DNA of 64,000 nucleotides from Gilliamella sp. wkB108 (GCF_001690195.1 NZ_LZGM01000078.1:124001-188000), one strand, 5' to 3'. Shown: positions 30,414-42,518, counted from the stretch's first letter. The notes: a model not told the origin generated them from the letters alone. Numbers and translations: made by a program.

Positions 30414-30452
30414 AGTAAATAATTATGCAATTTTTTTGAATTAATATTCATT
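30414..30452 (-). promoter_or_regulatory. Tandem ARG boxes (ArgR operator) upstream of argD
   Basis: Box one, TTTGAATTAATATTCATT (30435-30452), matches the wNTGAATwwwwATTCANw consensus fully. Box two, AGTAAATAATTATGCAAT (30414-30431), matches all but two positions. The 3-bp spacing is the canonical arrangement for ArgR hexamer binding. Confidence 0.85.
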
Positions 30453-30542
30453 GTTAAATATTAAATAATTTTCTTCTTTTCTGGAATTATTTTCATGTAT
30501 AATCGGCAATTAATCTTTAATTGTATCCAAAAAGAGATAAAT

Positions 30543-30812
30543 ATGAGTCGTGTTATTTATTGCCATTATTTAAAAAAAGAGGCTGAAGGACTGGATTTTC
30601 AGCTTTATCCCGGCGATCTGGGTAAACGTATCTTTAATGAGATTTCCAAACCAGCATGGCAAGAGTGGCTTAAAAAACAGACCATGCTAATTAATGAAAA
30701 TAAACTCAATATGATGAATCCAGAACATCGAAAAAGAATTGAAACCGAAATGGTTAAATTTTTATTTGAAGGTGGTGATGTTGTTATTGATGGGTATAAT
30801 CCTCAAAATTGA
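30543..30812 (+). CDS. yggX: Fe(2+)-trafficking / oxidative damage protection protein
   Basis: YggX protects Fe-S proteins from oxidative damage and affects labile iron. The 89-residue product starts at [10 protein letters not shown] (30543), fixed by homology; an in-frame upstream ATG at 30495 would add 16 residues of no family resemblance. Motifs [34 protein letters not shown] and [13 protein letters not shown] match the family along the whole length. mltC follows at once, the same gene pair as in E. coli; mutY is not upstream here. Confidence 0.95.
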   Translation: MSRVIYCHYLKKEAEGLDFQLYPGDLGKRIFNEISKPAWQEWLKKQTMLINENKLNMMNPEHRKRIETEMVKFLFEGGDVVIDGYNPQN

Positions 30813-30820
30813 GATATAAA

Positions 30821-31885
30821 ATGAAGAATAATAAAAAAATTATAACATTATTTATTTCTGTGAGCATTTTAACCGGCTGTTTCAATAAATATTCAGATAA
30901 TGATGATTATTATGTTAAAGACACCAATGCATTTAATATTTTGATAAGTCAGTATGCAAACAATATTGAGCAAATTTGGGGATCAAAAGAAGTCCTTATT
31001 GCCGGCCCTAAAGATTATGTTCAGTATGAAGATAATTTACGAACGAGAGTACATATTAACTTCGTATCAGGGATAATCACGATTGAAACATTATCAAGCA
31101 CACCTGAAATCAATTTGAAAGAGGCGATTGTTTCAACGTTATTAATGCCAGAACCTGTTGATATTATTCGTCATGATAAAGCCAGTGAAAATTTATCAGA
31201 AGAGCCTTTTTTATACAAACAAGTTCTTGACCAAGAAAGACAACCTATCCGTTGGAGTGGTAGGGCAAACAGTTTTGCTGATTATCTGCTTGCTAATAAC
31301 GTTAGAACGCGTACATCCGGCTCTCACAATATTACGTATGTAGAAATTAAACTTGTTCCAAATCATATTAATCAACGCGCCCGAAAATTCTTACCTTTAA
31401 TTACTGAAGCGTCAAATAAATATTTAATTGATGAAAGATTAATTTTAGCGATTATCGAAGTCGAATCAGCATTTAACCCTTATGCGGTCAGTCGTTCTGA
31501 TGCACTTGGCTTGATGCAGGTTCAACAACACACCGCAGGACATGATATTTTTAAACTTAGAGGCAAATCAGGAGAACCAAGTAGGAAATATTTGCTTGAT
31601 CCTCGTAATAATGTAGATATGGGTACTGCTTACTTATCATTACTTAAAACAAAATATTTAGCCGGTATTAATAATCCAATCTCTTTGCGTTATGCCATGA
31701 TTACTTCCTATAATGGTGGGGCGGGAAGTGTTCTGCGAACATTCTCTAGTGATCGTAATAAGGCCATTGAAATAATAAATTCGATGACACCACAACAAGT
31801 ATATCGAAAATTAGTGACCTCTCATGTGTCACAAGAATCAAGAAATTATTTAATAAAAGTTAGTAAGGTATTAGACAATAAGTAA
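30821..31885 (+). CDS. mltC: Membrane-bound lytic murein transglycosylase C
   Basis: MltC is a lipoprotein that cleaves glycan strands with 1,6-anhydro ends. The 354-residue product has an N-terminal lipobox (ILTGC, Cys near residue 19). A TTG 12 nt upstream is in frame but the ATG at 30821 is the better start. The N-terminal MltC-specific domain includes IWGSKEVLIAGPKDYVQYED, and the SLT domain has the catalytic Glu in AIIEVESAFNPYAVSRSDA with GLMQVQ. It overlaps nothing and starts 8 nt after yggX. Confidence 0.95.
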   Translation: MKNNKKIITLFISVSILTGCFNKYSDNDDYYVKDTNAFNILISQYANNIEQIWGSKEVLIAGPKDYVQYEDNLRTRVHINFVSGIITIETLSSTPEINLKEAIVSTLLMPEPVDIIRHDKASENLSEEPFLYKQVLDQERQPIRWSGRANSFADYLLANNVRTRTSGSHNITYVEIKLVPNHINQRARKFLPLITEASNKYLIDERLILAIIEVESAFNPYAVSRSDALGLMQVQQHTAGHDIFKLRGKSGEPSRKYLLDPRNNVDMGTAYLSLLKTKYLAGINNPISLRYAMITSYNGGAGSVLRTFSSDRNKAIEIINSMTPQQVYRKLVTSHVSQESRNYLIKVSKVLDNK

Positions 31886-32047
31886 CATCTTGAAAAGATT
31901 TGCATAAGTTATAACTCCTAACTCGATAAAGGGGGGAGGAGTGATAGCCATTATAACGGTATTTTATTAACTTAAAAGTAATGGCTTTTTGAGTTTTAAA
32001 AGTTTTTAATAAAAAAAAGATGATCTGCGTTAAATTTTGAGTATACT

Positions 32048-32935
32048 ATGCGTCTCATAAAACCTAGTTTTTTTGAGGACGTTAGTTTGAGTACCGATAA
32101 AATTGTGGATTCATTTTCTCCCGCACAAATGACCCAAATCGCTGAAGAACTCGGCAATTACAAATTAAATAAGCACCCAAGTAGTACAATCCTATCCGCC
32201 ATAATTGCAGGTGTTTTCATCTCAATTGCTTTTGTATTTTATATAACCGTCACAACAGGCACAGCAACAGTTGCTTTTGGTTTAGCTAAATTAGTTGGTG
32301 GTATCTGCTTTTCATTGGGATTAATGCTTGTTGTTTGTTGTGGTTCAGATCTATTTACTTCAACCGTGTTAACTATATTACCTAAAATGACGCACAAAGC
32401 CGGTTGGCTGAAAATGATTCGTAACTGGATTTTAGTGTATATTGGTAACTTTATTGGTGCTATACTATTTGTTGCAGTTATTTGGTTTTCTGGTCAGTAC
32501 ATGGTCGCAAATGGATTATGGGGATTGAATGTACTACAAACAGCCGATCACAAATTACATCATACATTTATTGAAGCCGTTTTCCTTGGTTTACTTGCCA
32601 ATTTAATGGTTTGCTTAGCGGCTTGGATGAGTTATGCCGGACGTAGTTTATTGGATAAAATGTTAATTATGGTATTACCTGTAGCAATGTTTGTTGCTAG
32701 CGGTTTTGAACATAGCATTGCCAATATGTTTATGATCCCAATGGGTATTGTGATTAATAATTTCGCTTCTCCAGAATTTTGGCTTTCAGTGGGTATGTCA
32801 CCAGATGCGTTTCCTGCTTTAACTGTAGAGCATTTTGTATTTAATAACTTAATTCCAGTAACAATCGGTAATATTTTAGGTGGTCTAGCTGTTGCACTGC
32901 CTTATTGGGCTTTATATCTACGTAAGCCCCATTGA
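32048..32935 (+). CDS. focA: Formate channel
   Basis: FocA is a pentameric inner-membrane formate channel working with pyruvate formate-lyase. The 295-residue product has six hydrophobic segments and family motifs: HPSSTILSAIIAGVFISIAFVFYI, AKLVGGICFSLGL, WGLNVLQTADHKLHHTFIEA, and the channel GFEHSIANMFMIPMGIV around H209-equivalent. About 10 residues longer at the N-terminus than E. coli FocA. pflB begins 68 nt downstream. I found no convincing FNR site in the 162 bp upstream. Confidence 0.95.
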   Translation: MRLIKPSFFEDVSLSTDKIVDSFSPAQMTQIAEELGNYKLNKHPSSTILSAIIAGVFISIAFVFYITVTTGTATVAFGLAKLVGGICFSLGLMLVVCCGSDLFTSTVLTILPKMTHKAGWLKMIRNWILVYIGNFIGAILFVAVIWFSGQYMVANGLWGLNVLQTADHKLHHTFIEAVFLGLLANLMVCLAAWMSYAGRSLLDKMLIMVLPVAMFVASGFEHSIANMFMIPMGIVINNFASPEFWLSVGMSPDAFPALTVEHFVFNNLIPVTIGNILGGLAVALPYWALYLRKPH

Positions 32936-33003
32936 TTTTATAATATTTACCCTTATTTAAGTAATGGTAGATATATATTTTTGAAAACCTGAGGTAAAAA
33001 ACT

Positions 33004-35286
33004 ATGAGTAATTTAAACGAAGTACAAGCAGCTGCTTGGAAAGGCTTTAAAGAAGGTGATTGGCAAAATGGTGTCAATGTCCGCGATTTCATTCAAAAAA
33101 ACTATACACCGTATGAGGGTGATGAGTCTTTCCTAGCTGGTGCAACTGAAGCTACAACCAAGTTATGGGAAAAAGTCATGGAAGGCATTAAAATTGAAAA
33201 TGCTACCCATGCTCCTGTAGATTTTGATACCAGTGTTATCTCAACTATTACTGCTCATGATGCCGGTTATATTGAAAAAGATTTAGAAAAAATCGTTGGT
33301 TTGCAAACAGAAAAACCATTAAAACGTGCTATTATCCCGTTTGGTGGTATCAAAATGATCGAGAATTCATGCAAAGCATATAATAGAACTCTTGATCCAT
33401 TAGTTAAAAAAATCTTTACTGAATATCGTAAAACTCATAACCAAGGCGTTTTTGATATTTATACTCCAGATATCCTCCGTTGTCGTAAATCAGGTGTTAT
33501 TACTGGTCTTCCTGACGCATACGGTCGTGGTCGTATCATTGGTGATTACCGTCGTGTAGCACTTTATGGTATTGATTACTTAATGCAAGACAAATTTGCT
33601 CAATTTAATTCATTACAAGCAGATTTCGAAAATGGTGTAGATTTAGCAATGACTATGCAACGTCGTGAAGAAATTGCTGAACAGCATCGTGCGCTTGGTC
33701 AAATTAAAGAAATGGCTGCTAAATATGGTTATGATATTTCTGCACCAGCTAAAACTGCTCAAGAAGCTGTTCAATGGACTTATTTTGGTTATTTAGCTGC
33801 GGTTAAATCACAAAATGGTGCTGCAATGTCATTAGGTCGTACTTCGACTTTCTTTGATATCTACTTCCAACGTGACCTAGCTGCTGGTTTAATCACTGAA
33901 AAAGATGCACAAGAAATTGTTGACCACTTTGTAATGAAATTACGTATGGTTCGTTTCTTACGTACTCCTGAATATGATGAATTATTCTCTGGCGACCCAA
34001 TTTGGGCAACTGAATCTATCGCAGGTATGGGTGTTGATGGTCGTACATTAGTTACTAAAACTTCATTCCGTTTCTTAAATACACTTTATACCATGGGTCC
34101 ATCACCTGAACCTAACATGACTATTCTTTGGTCTGAACAACTACCAAGTGGATTCAAAGAATTTGCTTCTAAAGTGTCAATTGATACATCATCTTTACAA
34201 TATGAAAATGATGATTTAATGCGTCCAGATTTTAACAACGATGACTATGCTATCGCATGTTGTGTAAGTCCAATGATCGTTGGTAAACAAATGCAATTCT
34301 TTGGTGCGCGTGCCAACCTTGCTAAAACTCTTCTATACGCAATCAATGGTGGTGTGGACGAAAAATTAAAAATGCAAGTTGGACCTAAAGAAGCGCCAAT
34401 TACTGACGAATATTTAGATTTTGATACTGTGTTTGCTCGTCTTGACCATTTTATGGATTGGTTAGCAAAACAATATGTTACTGCATTAAATGCAATCCAT
34501 TATATGCATGACAAATATAGTTATGAAGCATCATTAATGGCTCTACATGACCGTGATATTATTCGTACTATGGCATGTGGTATTGCTGGTCTTTCTGTTG
34601 CTGCTGACTCACTATCTGCAATTAAATATGCAAAAGTGAAAACAATTCGTGACGAAGATGGCTTAGCTATTGACTTCGCAATTGAAGGCGAATATCCACA
34701 ATTTGGTAATAATGATCCTCGTGTAGATGATATTGCTGTTGATTTAGTTGAACGTTTCATGAAGAAAATTCAAAAACTTAAAACTTATCGTAATGCAATT
34801 CCTACTCAATCAGTATTAACCATTACTTCAAACGTTGTATATGGTAAGAAAACTGGTAATACTCCTGACGGTCGTCGTGCAGGCGCACCATTCGGACCAG
34901 GTGCTAACCCAATGCACGGACGTGACCAAAAAGGTGCGGTTGCTTCATTAACTTCTGTTGCTAAATTACCATTTGCTTATGCTAAAGACGGTATTTCTTA
35001 TACTTTCTCTATCGTACCAAATGCATTAGGTAAAGATGATAGTGTTCGTAAACGTAACTTAGCTGGTTTAATGGATGGTTACTTCCACCACGAAGCAACT
35101 ATTGAAGGTGGTCAACACTTAAATGTTAACGTATTAAATCGTGAAACATTATTAGATGCGATGGATCACCCTGAAAAATATCCACAATTAACTATTCGTG
35201 TTTCTGGATATGCAGTACGTTTCAATTCATTAACTAAAGAACAACAAAAAGACGTAATTACACGTACTTTCACACAATCTATGTAA
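33004..35286 (+). CDS. pflB: Pyruvate formate-lyase
   Basis: PflB converts pyruvate and CoA to acetyl-CoA and formate under anaerobic conditions. It is 760 residues, identical in length to E. coli. The catalytic cysteines are C419-C420 in IACCVSP (E. coli 418/419 without Met) and the glycyl radical site is G735 in [14 protein letters not shown] ribosome site at 32991-32995 precedes the ATG. Codon use is markedly restricted (e.g. GGT, CGT) as in highly expressed genes, which suits an abundant fermentation enzyme. A terminator follows. Confidence 0.98.
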   Translation: MSNLNEVQAAAWKGFKEGDWQNGVNVRDFIQKNYTPYEGDESFLAGATEATTKLWEKVMEGIKIENATHAPVDFDTSVISTITAHDAGYIEKDLEKIVGLQTEKPLKRAIIPFGGIKMIENSCKAYNRTLDPLVKKIFTEYRKTHNQGVFDIYTPDILRCRKSGVITGLPDAYGRGRIIGDYRRVALYGIDYLMQDKFAQFNSLQADFENGVDLAMTMQRREEIAEQHRALGQIKEMAAKYGYDISAPAKTAQEAVQWTYFGYLAAVKSQNGAAMSLGRTSTFFDIYFQRDLAAGLITEKDAQEIVDHFVMKLRMVRFLRTPEYDELFSGDPIWATESIAGMGVDGRTLVTKTSFRFLNTLYTMGPSPEPNMTILWSEQLPSGFKEFASKVSIDTSSLQYENDDLMRPDFNNDDYAIACCVSPMIVGKQMQFFGARANLAKTLLYAINGGVDEKLKMQVGPKEAPITDEYLDFDTVFARLDHFMDWLAKQYVTALNAIHYMHDKYSYEASLMALHDRDIIRTMACGIAGLSVAADSLSAIKYAKVKTIRDEDGLAIDFAIEGEYPQFGNNDPRVDDIAVDLVERFMKKIQKLKTYRNAIPTQSVLTITSNVVYGKKTGNTPDGRRAGAPFGPGANPMHGRDQKGAVASLTSVAKLPFAYAKDGISYTFSIVPNALGKDDSVRKRNLAGLMDGYFHHEATIEGGQHLNVNVLNRETLLDAMDHPEKYPQLTIRVSGYAVRFNSLTKEQQKDVITRTFTQSM

Positions 35287-35308
35287 CTTTAGTTAATAGT
35301 AAAAATAT

Positions 35309-35341
35309 AAAATAGCGTCCTTAAGGGGCGCTATTTTTTTA
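35309..35341 (+). terminator. Rho-independent terminator after pflB
   Basis: aaaatagcgtcc / ggggcgctatttt forms a strong stem around a 4-nt loop and runs into seven T. It lies 23 nt after the pflB stop and separates pflB from pflA. Confidence 0.85.
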
Positions 35342-35536
35342 GGTAATTATTTAAATTAATGTCAGCATTGATTTAGACATAATTTATAATGATATAAACC
35401 TAATATTGTGGATATTTATTCTGTATAATTAAGTTAAAATAAAGATTATTTCTTATTAAAGCAATTGGTGTAAGCTAAATATCATCTGAGTTAAAATACT
35501 ACTAAAAATAGTGTGAGTAATTATTAGAGAAGATAT

Positions 35537-36346
35537 ATGGAACAACAGAATATTATTATGACTACAGCTCAAACGAATGCTAATGCTACAGTCTCAGAGC
35601 AACCGATAAAAGGGCGGATTCATTCTTTTGAATCTTTTGGTACTGTTGATGGTCCTGGGATCCGCTTTATTGTTTTTTTTCAAGGTTGTTTGATGCGTTG
35701 TTTATATTGTCATAATCGAGATACTTGGGATTTAAAAGCAGGCCGTGAAGTTACTGTTGATGAGCTTATGCAAGAAATCGTTTCTTATAAAAGTTTTATA
35801 ATGCCAAATGGAGGCGGTGTAACAGCTTCCGGAGGAGAGGCCACATTACAGGCCGAATTTGTCACAGAGTGGTTCAAAGCATGCCATAAGGAAGGAATTA
35901 ATACTTGCTTGGATACCAATGGTTATGCAAGACAACTCGATCATACCATGGAAGAGTTAATGAGTGTTACAGATCTGGTGATGTTAGATCTGAAACAAAT
36001 CAATGACGAAATTCATCGAAAACTTGTTGGAGTGCCTAATAAACGTGTTCTTGAGTTTGCCAAATATCTACAGAAGATCAATAAAAGAACATGGATTCGT
36101 TATGTCGTTGTACCGGGTTGGACAGATGATGATAATTCAGCTCATTTGCTCGGTCAATTTATGCAAGGGATGAATAATATCGAAAGAGTTGAACTTTTGC
36201 CTTACCATAAATTAGGTGCCTACAAGTGGGAAACCTTAGGTGATAAATATATGTTAGAAGGTGTTGAAGCGCCGCCAAGAGAGACTTTAGATAGAATACA
36301 GTCTATTTTAGAAAGTTACGGTCAGTCAGTCACATTTAGTAAATAA
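35537..36346 (+). CDS. pflA: Pyruvate formate-lyase activating enzyme
   Basis: This radical-SAM enzyme makes the glycyl radical of PflB using a [4Fe-4S] cluster. The CxxxCxxC motif is in [13 protein letters not shown], followed by ASGGEATLQ and the SAM-binding DTNGYARQ. The 269-residue protein has an unusual N-terminal extension of about 23 residues before [16 protein letters not shown], where the E. coli protein nearly begins. The ribosome site AGAGAAG is spaced for the first ATG at 35537; the M at 35558 has no good site. It is 250 nt after pflB, with its own upstream region. Confidence 0.95.
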   Translation: MEQQNIIMTTAQTNANATVSEQPIKGRIHSFESFGTVDGPGIRFIVFFQGCLMRCLYCHNRDTWDLKAGREVTVDELMQEIVSYKSFIMPNGGGVTASGGEATLQAEFVTEWFKACHKEGINTCLDTNGYARQLDHTMEELMSVTDLVMLDLKQINDEIHRKLVGVPNKRVLEFAKYLQKINKRTWIRYVVVPGWTDDDNSAHLLGQFMQGMNNIERVELLPYHKLGAYKWETLGDKYMLEGVEAPPRETLDRIQSILESYGQSVTFSK

Positions 36347-36363
36347 GTTAACAGATATTCGCT

Positions 36364-36392
36364 ACAAAAGGCACACGAGTGGTGCCTTTTGT
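36364..36392. terminator. Terminator shared by convergent pflA and rarD-like genes
   Basis: acaaaaggcac and gtgccttttgt form an 11-bp perfect stem with a 7-nt loop between the converging stops. T-rich stem ends make it plausible on both strands. Confidence 0.7.
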
Positions 36393-36403
36393 ATGTGTGA
36401 TGA

Positions 36404-37300
36404 TTATCGGATTCTTTTACGTTTTATAGCGCGTAACATAAAAATCCCTCCCTCTAGAGCCAGTACACATACTGCAAGCCAAATAAGCCCGTATGAGATG
36501 ATATGCTGGGCAGAAACCGATTCATGTAAGAATATGACCGAAACAAAGGTAAGTAGTACGGGTTCGACATAACCCAATAATCCAAATAATCCCATTGGTA
36601 GTAATCGTCTTGCAACAAAATACATGGCAAAAGCAATGGCGGTAATAATGCCTAACATAGGGATATAAATATGGAAATGCCTAATATCACTCATTACCTT
36701 ACTAAGATCATAACTAAATATGCAATAGATGAGACAACCCAGAAAAATAAAAAAGAAGTCTGAAAAAGTACCCGCGATGCCTTCAATTTGCAATTTTCGA
36801 CGGATCATAAAATAGATAGGGTAACCTAGTGCAATAACAGCCGTTTCCCATGAAAATGCACCTGTGATATAGATTTCTACACTAACACCTAATATGGCAA
36901 GCACTACAGCTATTTTTTGCAAAAAACTCAACTTCTCTTTATAAAATAGTTGACCAAAAATCACCATGGATAGTGGTAGGAGAAAATAACCCAGCGAAGC
37001 TGATAAACCGTGACCGTTTAATGGCGCCCAAATAAAAATTATCATCTGAATAGTGAGTAACAATGATGAGCATAATAGACCTAATAAAAATAAAGGCTGT
37101 TGTTTAATTCTGGTAAAAAGTAAACCGATAGCAGACCACTCTTTTTCAATAACAATAAGCACGATGATGGCAGGGAAGGAGGTTAACAATCGCCAGCAAA
37201 AAATATCTACCACAGACAAGGGTCGTAATAAAACAGGATAGTAATAGAGCAAGCCAAAAAGACATGATGCTAATATCGAAAGTACCACACCTTTGATCAT
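36404..37300 (-). CDS. EamA-family permease, RarD-like
   Basis: A 298-residue, ten-segment DMT-superfamily membrane protein. The start is set at the ATG at 37300, because AAAGGTG is well spaced for it and overlaps the alternative GTG at 37309. The segment NGHGLSASLGYFLLPL and GYPIYFMIRRKLQIEG match the RarD (chloramphenicol-sensitive protein) group. The substrate of RarD proteins is not settled. It follows serS on the same strand but is separated from it by the serS terminator. Confidence 0.8.
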   Translation of the reverse strand: MIKGVVLSILASCLFGLLYYYPVLLRPLSVVDIFCWRLLTSFPAIIVLIVIEKEWSAIGLLFTRIKQQPLFLLGLLCSSLLLTIQMIIFIWAPLNGHGLSASLGYFLLPLSMVIFGQLFYKEKLSFLQKIAVVLAILGVSVEIYITGAFSWETAVIALGYPIYFMIRRKLQIEGIAGTFSDFFFIFLGCLIYCIFSYDLSKVMSDIRHFHIYIPMLGIITAIAFAMYFVARRLLPMGLFGLLGYVEPVLLTFVSVIFLHESVSAQHIISYGLIWLAVCVLALEGGIFMLRAIKRKRIR

Positions 37301-37320
37301 CTGTTTCACCTTTTAACTAA

Positions 37321-37350
37321 TAAAAAAATAGCGCTAATAAATAGCGCTAT
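37321..37350 (-). terminator. Rho-independent terminator after serS
   Basis: On the minus strand ATAGCGCT, a 7-nt loop and AGCGCTAT form an 8-bp stem, followed by TTTTTTTA. It lies 25 nt after the serS stop. Confidence 0.8.
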
Positions 37351-37374
37351 AGCAAGATAATATGTTTTTTAATC

Positions 37375-38682
<1,308 letters not shown>

Positions 38683-38823
38683 TCATCAATTGAGTGAATA
38701 TCTATCTACTGAAACCATTATTTTAATATAGTTAACAAATCATATAAATAACAATGTAGATTGATAATCAATATAAAATTAGTGAGCTTAGTATACTAGA
38801 ATTATATCGGGATTCAACCGAAA

Positions 38824-38900
38824 TGGCGCACCCGAAGGGATTCGAACCCCTGACCGCTCGGTTCGAAGCCGAGTGCTCTATCCAGCTGAGCTACGGATGC
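38824..38900 (-). tRNA. tRNA-Arg (anticodon TCG)
   Basis: A 77-nt cloverleaf with encoded CCA. The anticodon loop CTTCGAA gives UCG, reading CGA. The acceptor stem holds a U-G pair and discriminator G73, unlike its ACG neighbours. It is the last tRNA of the array in the transcription direction. Confidence 0.93.
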
Positions 38901-38919
38901 GTGTAAGTTCGTAAAAAAA

Positions 38920-38996
38920 TGGTGCATCCGAAGGGATTCGAACCCCTGACCGCCCGGTTCGTAGCCGGGTACTCTATCCAGCTGAGCTACGGATGC
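38920..38996 (-). tRNA. tRNA-Arg (anticodon ACG)
   Basis: A 77-nt tRNA with encoded CCA and anticodon loop CTACGAA (ACG; A34 is expected to be edited to inosine by TadA). Identical in sequence to the next copy as far as I can compare. Confidence 0.95.
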
Positions 38997-39019
38997 GTAT
39001 AGAAATTATTAGAAAAAAA

Positions 39020-39096
39020 TGGTGCATCCGAAGGGATTCGAACCCCTGACCGCCCGGTTCGTAGCCGGGTACTCTATCCAGCTGAGCTACGGATGC
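39020..39096 (-). tRNA. tRNA-Arg (anticodon ACG)
   Basis: A second 77-nt copy of tRNA-Arg(ACG) with encoded CCA, 23 nt from the previous copy. In E. coli the matching array is serV-argVYZQ. Confidence 0.95.
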
Positions 39097-39117
39097 ATAT
39101 CTTTTTTGTTAATAAAA

Positions 39118-39210
39118 TGGCGGTGAGAGAGGGATTCGAACCCTCGATGCAGCTTTTGACCGCATACTCCCTTAGCAGGGGAGCGCCTTCAGCCTCTCGG
39201 CCATCTCACC
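39118..39210 (-). tRNA. serV: tRNA-Ser (anticodon GCT)
   Basis: A 93-nt tRNA with a long variable arm and encoded CCA. The loop CTGCTAA gives GCU, reading AGC/AGU. It is the first tRNA of the array, the serV position of E. coli, just downstream of csrA. Confidence 0.95.
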
Positions 39211-39263
39211 AAAACAATAATGACTTCATCCGAACTTGAACAAAATCATATTGTGTGGCGCAC

Positions 39264-39291
39264 ATATTACTTTTTACAAAAAATAAGTCAA
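39264..39291 (-). promoter_or_regulatory. Promoter of the tRNA array
   Basis: On the minus strand TTGACT, 16 nt and TAATAT, followed by a GCGCC discriminator. A GC-rich discriminator is typical of stringently controlled stable-RNA promoters. It is about 55 nt before the tRNA-Ser 5' end. Confidence 0.55.
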
Positions 39292-39337
39292 ACATTTTTT
39301 TGCTTATGTGCGCTAGTTGTTTATTTCATGCCCAAAA

Positions 39338-39538
39338 TCACTCCTTGGACCCAGATAAATCATCAATTTTGTCTTGACCATGATGAATTCTGTTATAGAT
39401 CTCTTCTCTATGAATAGAAACTTCTTTAGGTGCATTAATACCAATTCTGACTTGATTACCTTTTACGCCTAGAATGGTAATTACCACATCGTCACCAATG
39501 ATAAGTGTCTCACCTACTCTCCTAGTTAAAATTAACAT
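39338..39538 (-). CDS. csrA: Carbon storage regulator
   Basis: CsrA binds GGA motifs in mRNA leaders and controls carbon flux, motility and biofilm. The 66-residue product begins [12 protein letters not shown] with GGGAGA as the ribosome site (an in-frame start 12 nt upstream is not needed). All core strands are present ([28 protein letters not shown]), including R44 in HREEI. The tail is [10 protein letters not shown]. It lies between alaS and the tRNA array, as in E. coli. Confidence 0.96.
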   Translation of the reverse strand: MLILTRRVGETLIIGDDVVITILGVKGNQVRIGINAPKEVSIHREEIYNRIHHGQDKIDDLSGSKE

Positions 39539-39677
39539 TAGATCTCCCACTCTCAGTTATTTTATATATCCAAACAATTTTAAGATATAGCTTCGTCAGC
39601 CTCCCATCAACAAGATAGAAAGACGGAATTTTACAGAATACACCTTCATACTCGATTAGAGCATTACGGGTATCTGG

Positions 39678-42311
39678 CTAACTTGCTTGTAATTTATTAC
39701 TGATTTCCTTTTTGACAGAAGATAAAGCTCCTGGTAACGCCGAAAGATCCATTCCACCTGCTTGAGCAAAATCAGGTCGCCCACCACCTTTACCGCCTAT
39801 TTTTAATGCTAATTGAGAGACTAATTCGCCAGCTTTAACAATATGAATTAAATCATTTGTTACGCCAGCCGCTAAATTGATTTTGCCATCATTGACGGCT
39901 GCTAAAATAATGACGCCCGTTTTTAATTGATTTTTGAGATCATCAATCATCGTTCGTAACACTTTAGCCTCGACGTTATCAAGTTTAGCAATTAGTAAAT
40001 TATTATTATTAATTTTTTCACATTGATTGAGCAATTGTACACTTTGTTGGCTAGCTTGCTGTGCTTTTAATTGCTCAATTGTTTTTTCTAACAGTTTAGT
40101 CTGATCAAGCAGTTGCTCAACGCGGCCTAAAACTGCCGTTTTGTCGCTTTTAACCAATAATCCAATCTGACTTAACAAATTGGACTCTTGGTGTATGTAA
40201 TCCATTGCATTTTGTCCTGATGTGGCTTCAATGCGACGTACTCCAGAAGCTATACTTGACTCAGAGGTTATTTTAAATAAACCAATATCGCCAGTTCTAT
40301 CAACGTGAGTACCACCACAAAGTTCAATCGAAAAATCTCCCATCGTTAGTACTCTAACAATATCTTCGTACTTCTCACCAAATAGTGCCATTGCCCCTTT
40401 ATTTTTAGCCTCATTGATAGGCATAAGTTCAATATTTACTGGCAAATTACGACGTATTTGTTGATTAACGAGGTTTTCAATTTCGATCAATTGATCTGAC
40501 GTAATGGCTTGATTGTGAGAAAAGTCAAAACGCAGATAACTTTCATTTACTAATGATCCTTTTTGGTGAACATGATTACCTAAAACACGCTGTAAAGCCG
40601 CTTGTAATAAATGTGTTGCTGAATGATTTCGACGAATTCGTTCACGTAGTTCTACATTAATTGCAGCAGTTACAGTTTCACCAACTTTTAAAGATCCTTT
40701 TACTATCTGACCTAAATGGCCAATGCTCTTACCATATTTTTGGCTATCTACGACAGCAAACTCAAGATTAGCTGCGGTGAGTAACCCCTTATCGCCAATT
40801 TGACCACCAGATTCACCATAAAATGGTGTTTTATCTAAAATAACAATGGCTTCGTCACCAGCATTAATGCTGTTAACCTTTTGACCATTTTGGAAAATAG
40901 CGATAACTTTACCAGTAGATTCTGTCGACTGATATCCCAAAAATTCGGTTTTATCATCTAATTTGATGACATTACTATAATCAACACTAAATGAACTGGA
41001 TTCACGAGCGCGCTTACGTTGCTCTTCCATACAGTTATTAAAACCTGTTTCATCAATGGTGATATTTTTTTCGCGACAAACGTCAGCGGTTAAATCTAAT
41101 GGGAATCCGTAAGTATCATAAAGTTTGAAAGCGACTTCACCCGGTAATACGGTTCCACTTATCTTAGTTAATTCTTGATCGAGTAATAATAATCCACGCT
41201 CAAGGGTCTTTAAGAATTGTTCTTCTTCGATCTTAAGCGTATCTTCTACTAATTTACGATTGTTATTTAATTCTACCGCAGCTCTATCCATAACATCAAT
41301 TAATGGCTTAACTAATTTGTAGAAGAAAATATCTTTTGCACCAAGCATGTGTCCATGACGAACAGCCCGTCTGATAATGCGACGTAGTACATAACCACGA
41401 CCTTCATTAGAAGGTAATACACCGTCAGAAATTAAAAATGCACATGATCGTATATGATCTGCAATAACTCGTAGCGATTTACTTTCTAAATCATTTGTTT
41501 GAATAATTGTAGCTGCATCTTTAATTAACTTTTTAAATAAATCAATATCATAATTTGAATTGACATGTTGTAGTACTGCAGCAATACGTTCAAGCCCCAT
41601 ACCTGTATCTACTGAAGGTTTAGGTAATGGTTCCATTGTTCCGTCTGGATGGCGATTAAATTGCATAAAGACGATATTCCAAATTTCTATAAATCGATCA
41701 CCATCTTCTTCTGCACTACCCGGAGGTCCACCCCAAATATGATCACCATGATCATAAAAAATTTCTGTACAAGGTCCACATGGTCCAGTATCACCCATTT
41801 GCCAGAAGTTGTCTGAAGCATAAGGTGCGCCCTTATTATCACCAATTCGAACTATACGCTCTTTAGGTATGCCAATTTCATTTTCCCAAATTGCATACGC
41901 TTCATCGTCTGACTCATACACAGTTACAGTAAGTTTATCTTTTGGCAAGTTAAACCATTGTTTACTGGTAAGTAATTCCCATGCAAAATGAATAGCATCA
42001 TGTTTAAAGTAGTCACCAAAACTAAAGTTACCTAACATCTCAAAAAATGTATGATGTCGAGCTGTATAGCCTACATTATCAAGGTCATTATGTTTACCAC
42101 CAGCACGAACGCATCGTTGTGATGTTGTCGCTCTGGTATATGGGCGCTTGTCCATACCAAGAAAGACATCTTTAAACTGGTTCATACCCGCATTAGTAAA
42201 TAATAATGTCGGATCATTGTGTGGTACAAGCGAACTACTCGCTACAATTTCATGTCCTTTGCTATGGAAAAAGTCAAGAAAGTTTTGACGAATTTCTGCA
42301 GTGCTTTTCAT
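39678..42311 (-). CDS. alaS: Alanyl-tRNA synthetase
   Basis: AlaS charges tRNA-Ala; this 877-residue protein is about the E. coli length. The N-terminal class II catalytic domain starts [21 protein letters not shown]. The editing domain has the HxxxH zinc motif in NHSATHLLQ and the CGGTH motif near 665, followed by the C-Ala domain with [12 protein letters not shown]. It is downstream of recX with a 207-nt gap. No regulatory structure such as a T-box is visible in that gap. Confidence 0.97.
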   Translation of the reverse strand: MKSTAEIRQNFLDFFHSKGHEIVASSSLVPHNDPTLLFTNAGMNQFKDVFLGMDKRPYTRATTSQRCVRAGGKHNDLDNVGYTARHHTFFEMLGNFSFGDYFKHDAIHFAWELLTSKQWFNLPKDKLTVTVYESDDEAYAIWENEIGIPKERIVRIGDNKGAPYASDNFWQMGDTGPCGPCTEIFYDHGDHIWGGPPGSAEEDGDRFIEIWNIVFMQFNRHPDGTMEPLPKPSVDTGMGLERIAAVLQHVNSNYDIDLFKKLIKDAATIIQTNDLESKSLRVIADHIRSCAFLISDGVLPSNEGRGYVLRRIIRRAVRHGHMLGAKDIFFYKLVKPLIDVMDRAAVELNNNRKLVEDTLKIEEEQFLKTLERGLLLLDQELTKISGTVLPGEVAFKLYDTYGFPLDLTADVCREKNITIDETGFNNCMEEQRKRARESSSFSVDYSNVIKLDDKTEFLGYQSTESTGKVIAIFQNGQKVNSINAGDEAIVILDKTPFYGESGGQIGDKGLLTAANLEFAVVDSQKYGKSIGHLGQIVKGSLKVGETVTAAINVELRERIRRNHSATHLLQAALQRVLGNHVHQKGSLVNESYLRFDFSHNQAITSDQLIEIENLVNQQIRRNLPVNIELMPINEAKNKGAMALFGEKYEDIVRVLTMGDFSIELCGGTHVDRTGDIGLFKITSESSIASGVRRIEATSGQNAMDYIHQESNLLSQIGLLVKSDKTAVLGRVEQLLDQTKLLEKTIEQLKAQQASQQSVQLLNQCEKINNNNLLIAKLDNVEAKVLRTMIDDLKNQLKTGVIILAAVNDGKINLAAGVTNDLIHIVKAGELVSQLALKIGGKGGGRPDFAQAGGMDLSALPGALSSVKKEISNKLQAS

Positions 42312-42518
42312 TTATGCTTCCAAATAAAACGATAGAATTTTAAACATAATAATATACCCGTAACAACTTAAGTTGAAAAGTAATTATTATCTTATACGGC
42401 AGTGAATCAAGCTAGTATTACTACTAAATAAAGGAAAAAAATAAAATGACCTAGGAGCTTTATTCGTAATGGATGTTACATTAAATTTAATGCGCCACAT
42501 TTTAAGGATTATACTTGG

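Noticed and set aside
31886-32047. FNR site upstream of focA
   Set aside because: Only weak half-matches to TTGAT-N4-ATCAA could be found; not supportable.
42312-42518. T-box or other leader upstream of alaS
   Set aside because: No T-box motifs or stable structure seen; only a short CAACTTAAGTTG dyad.
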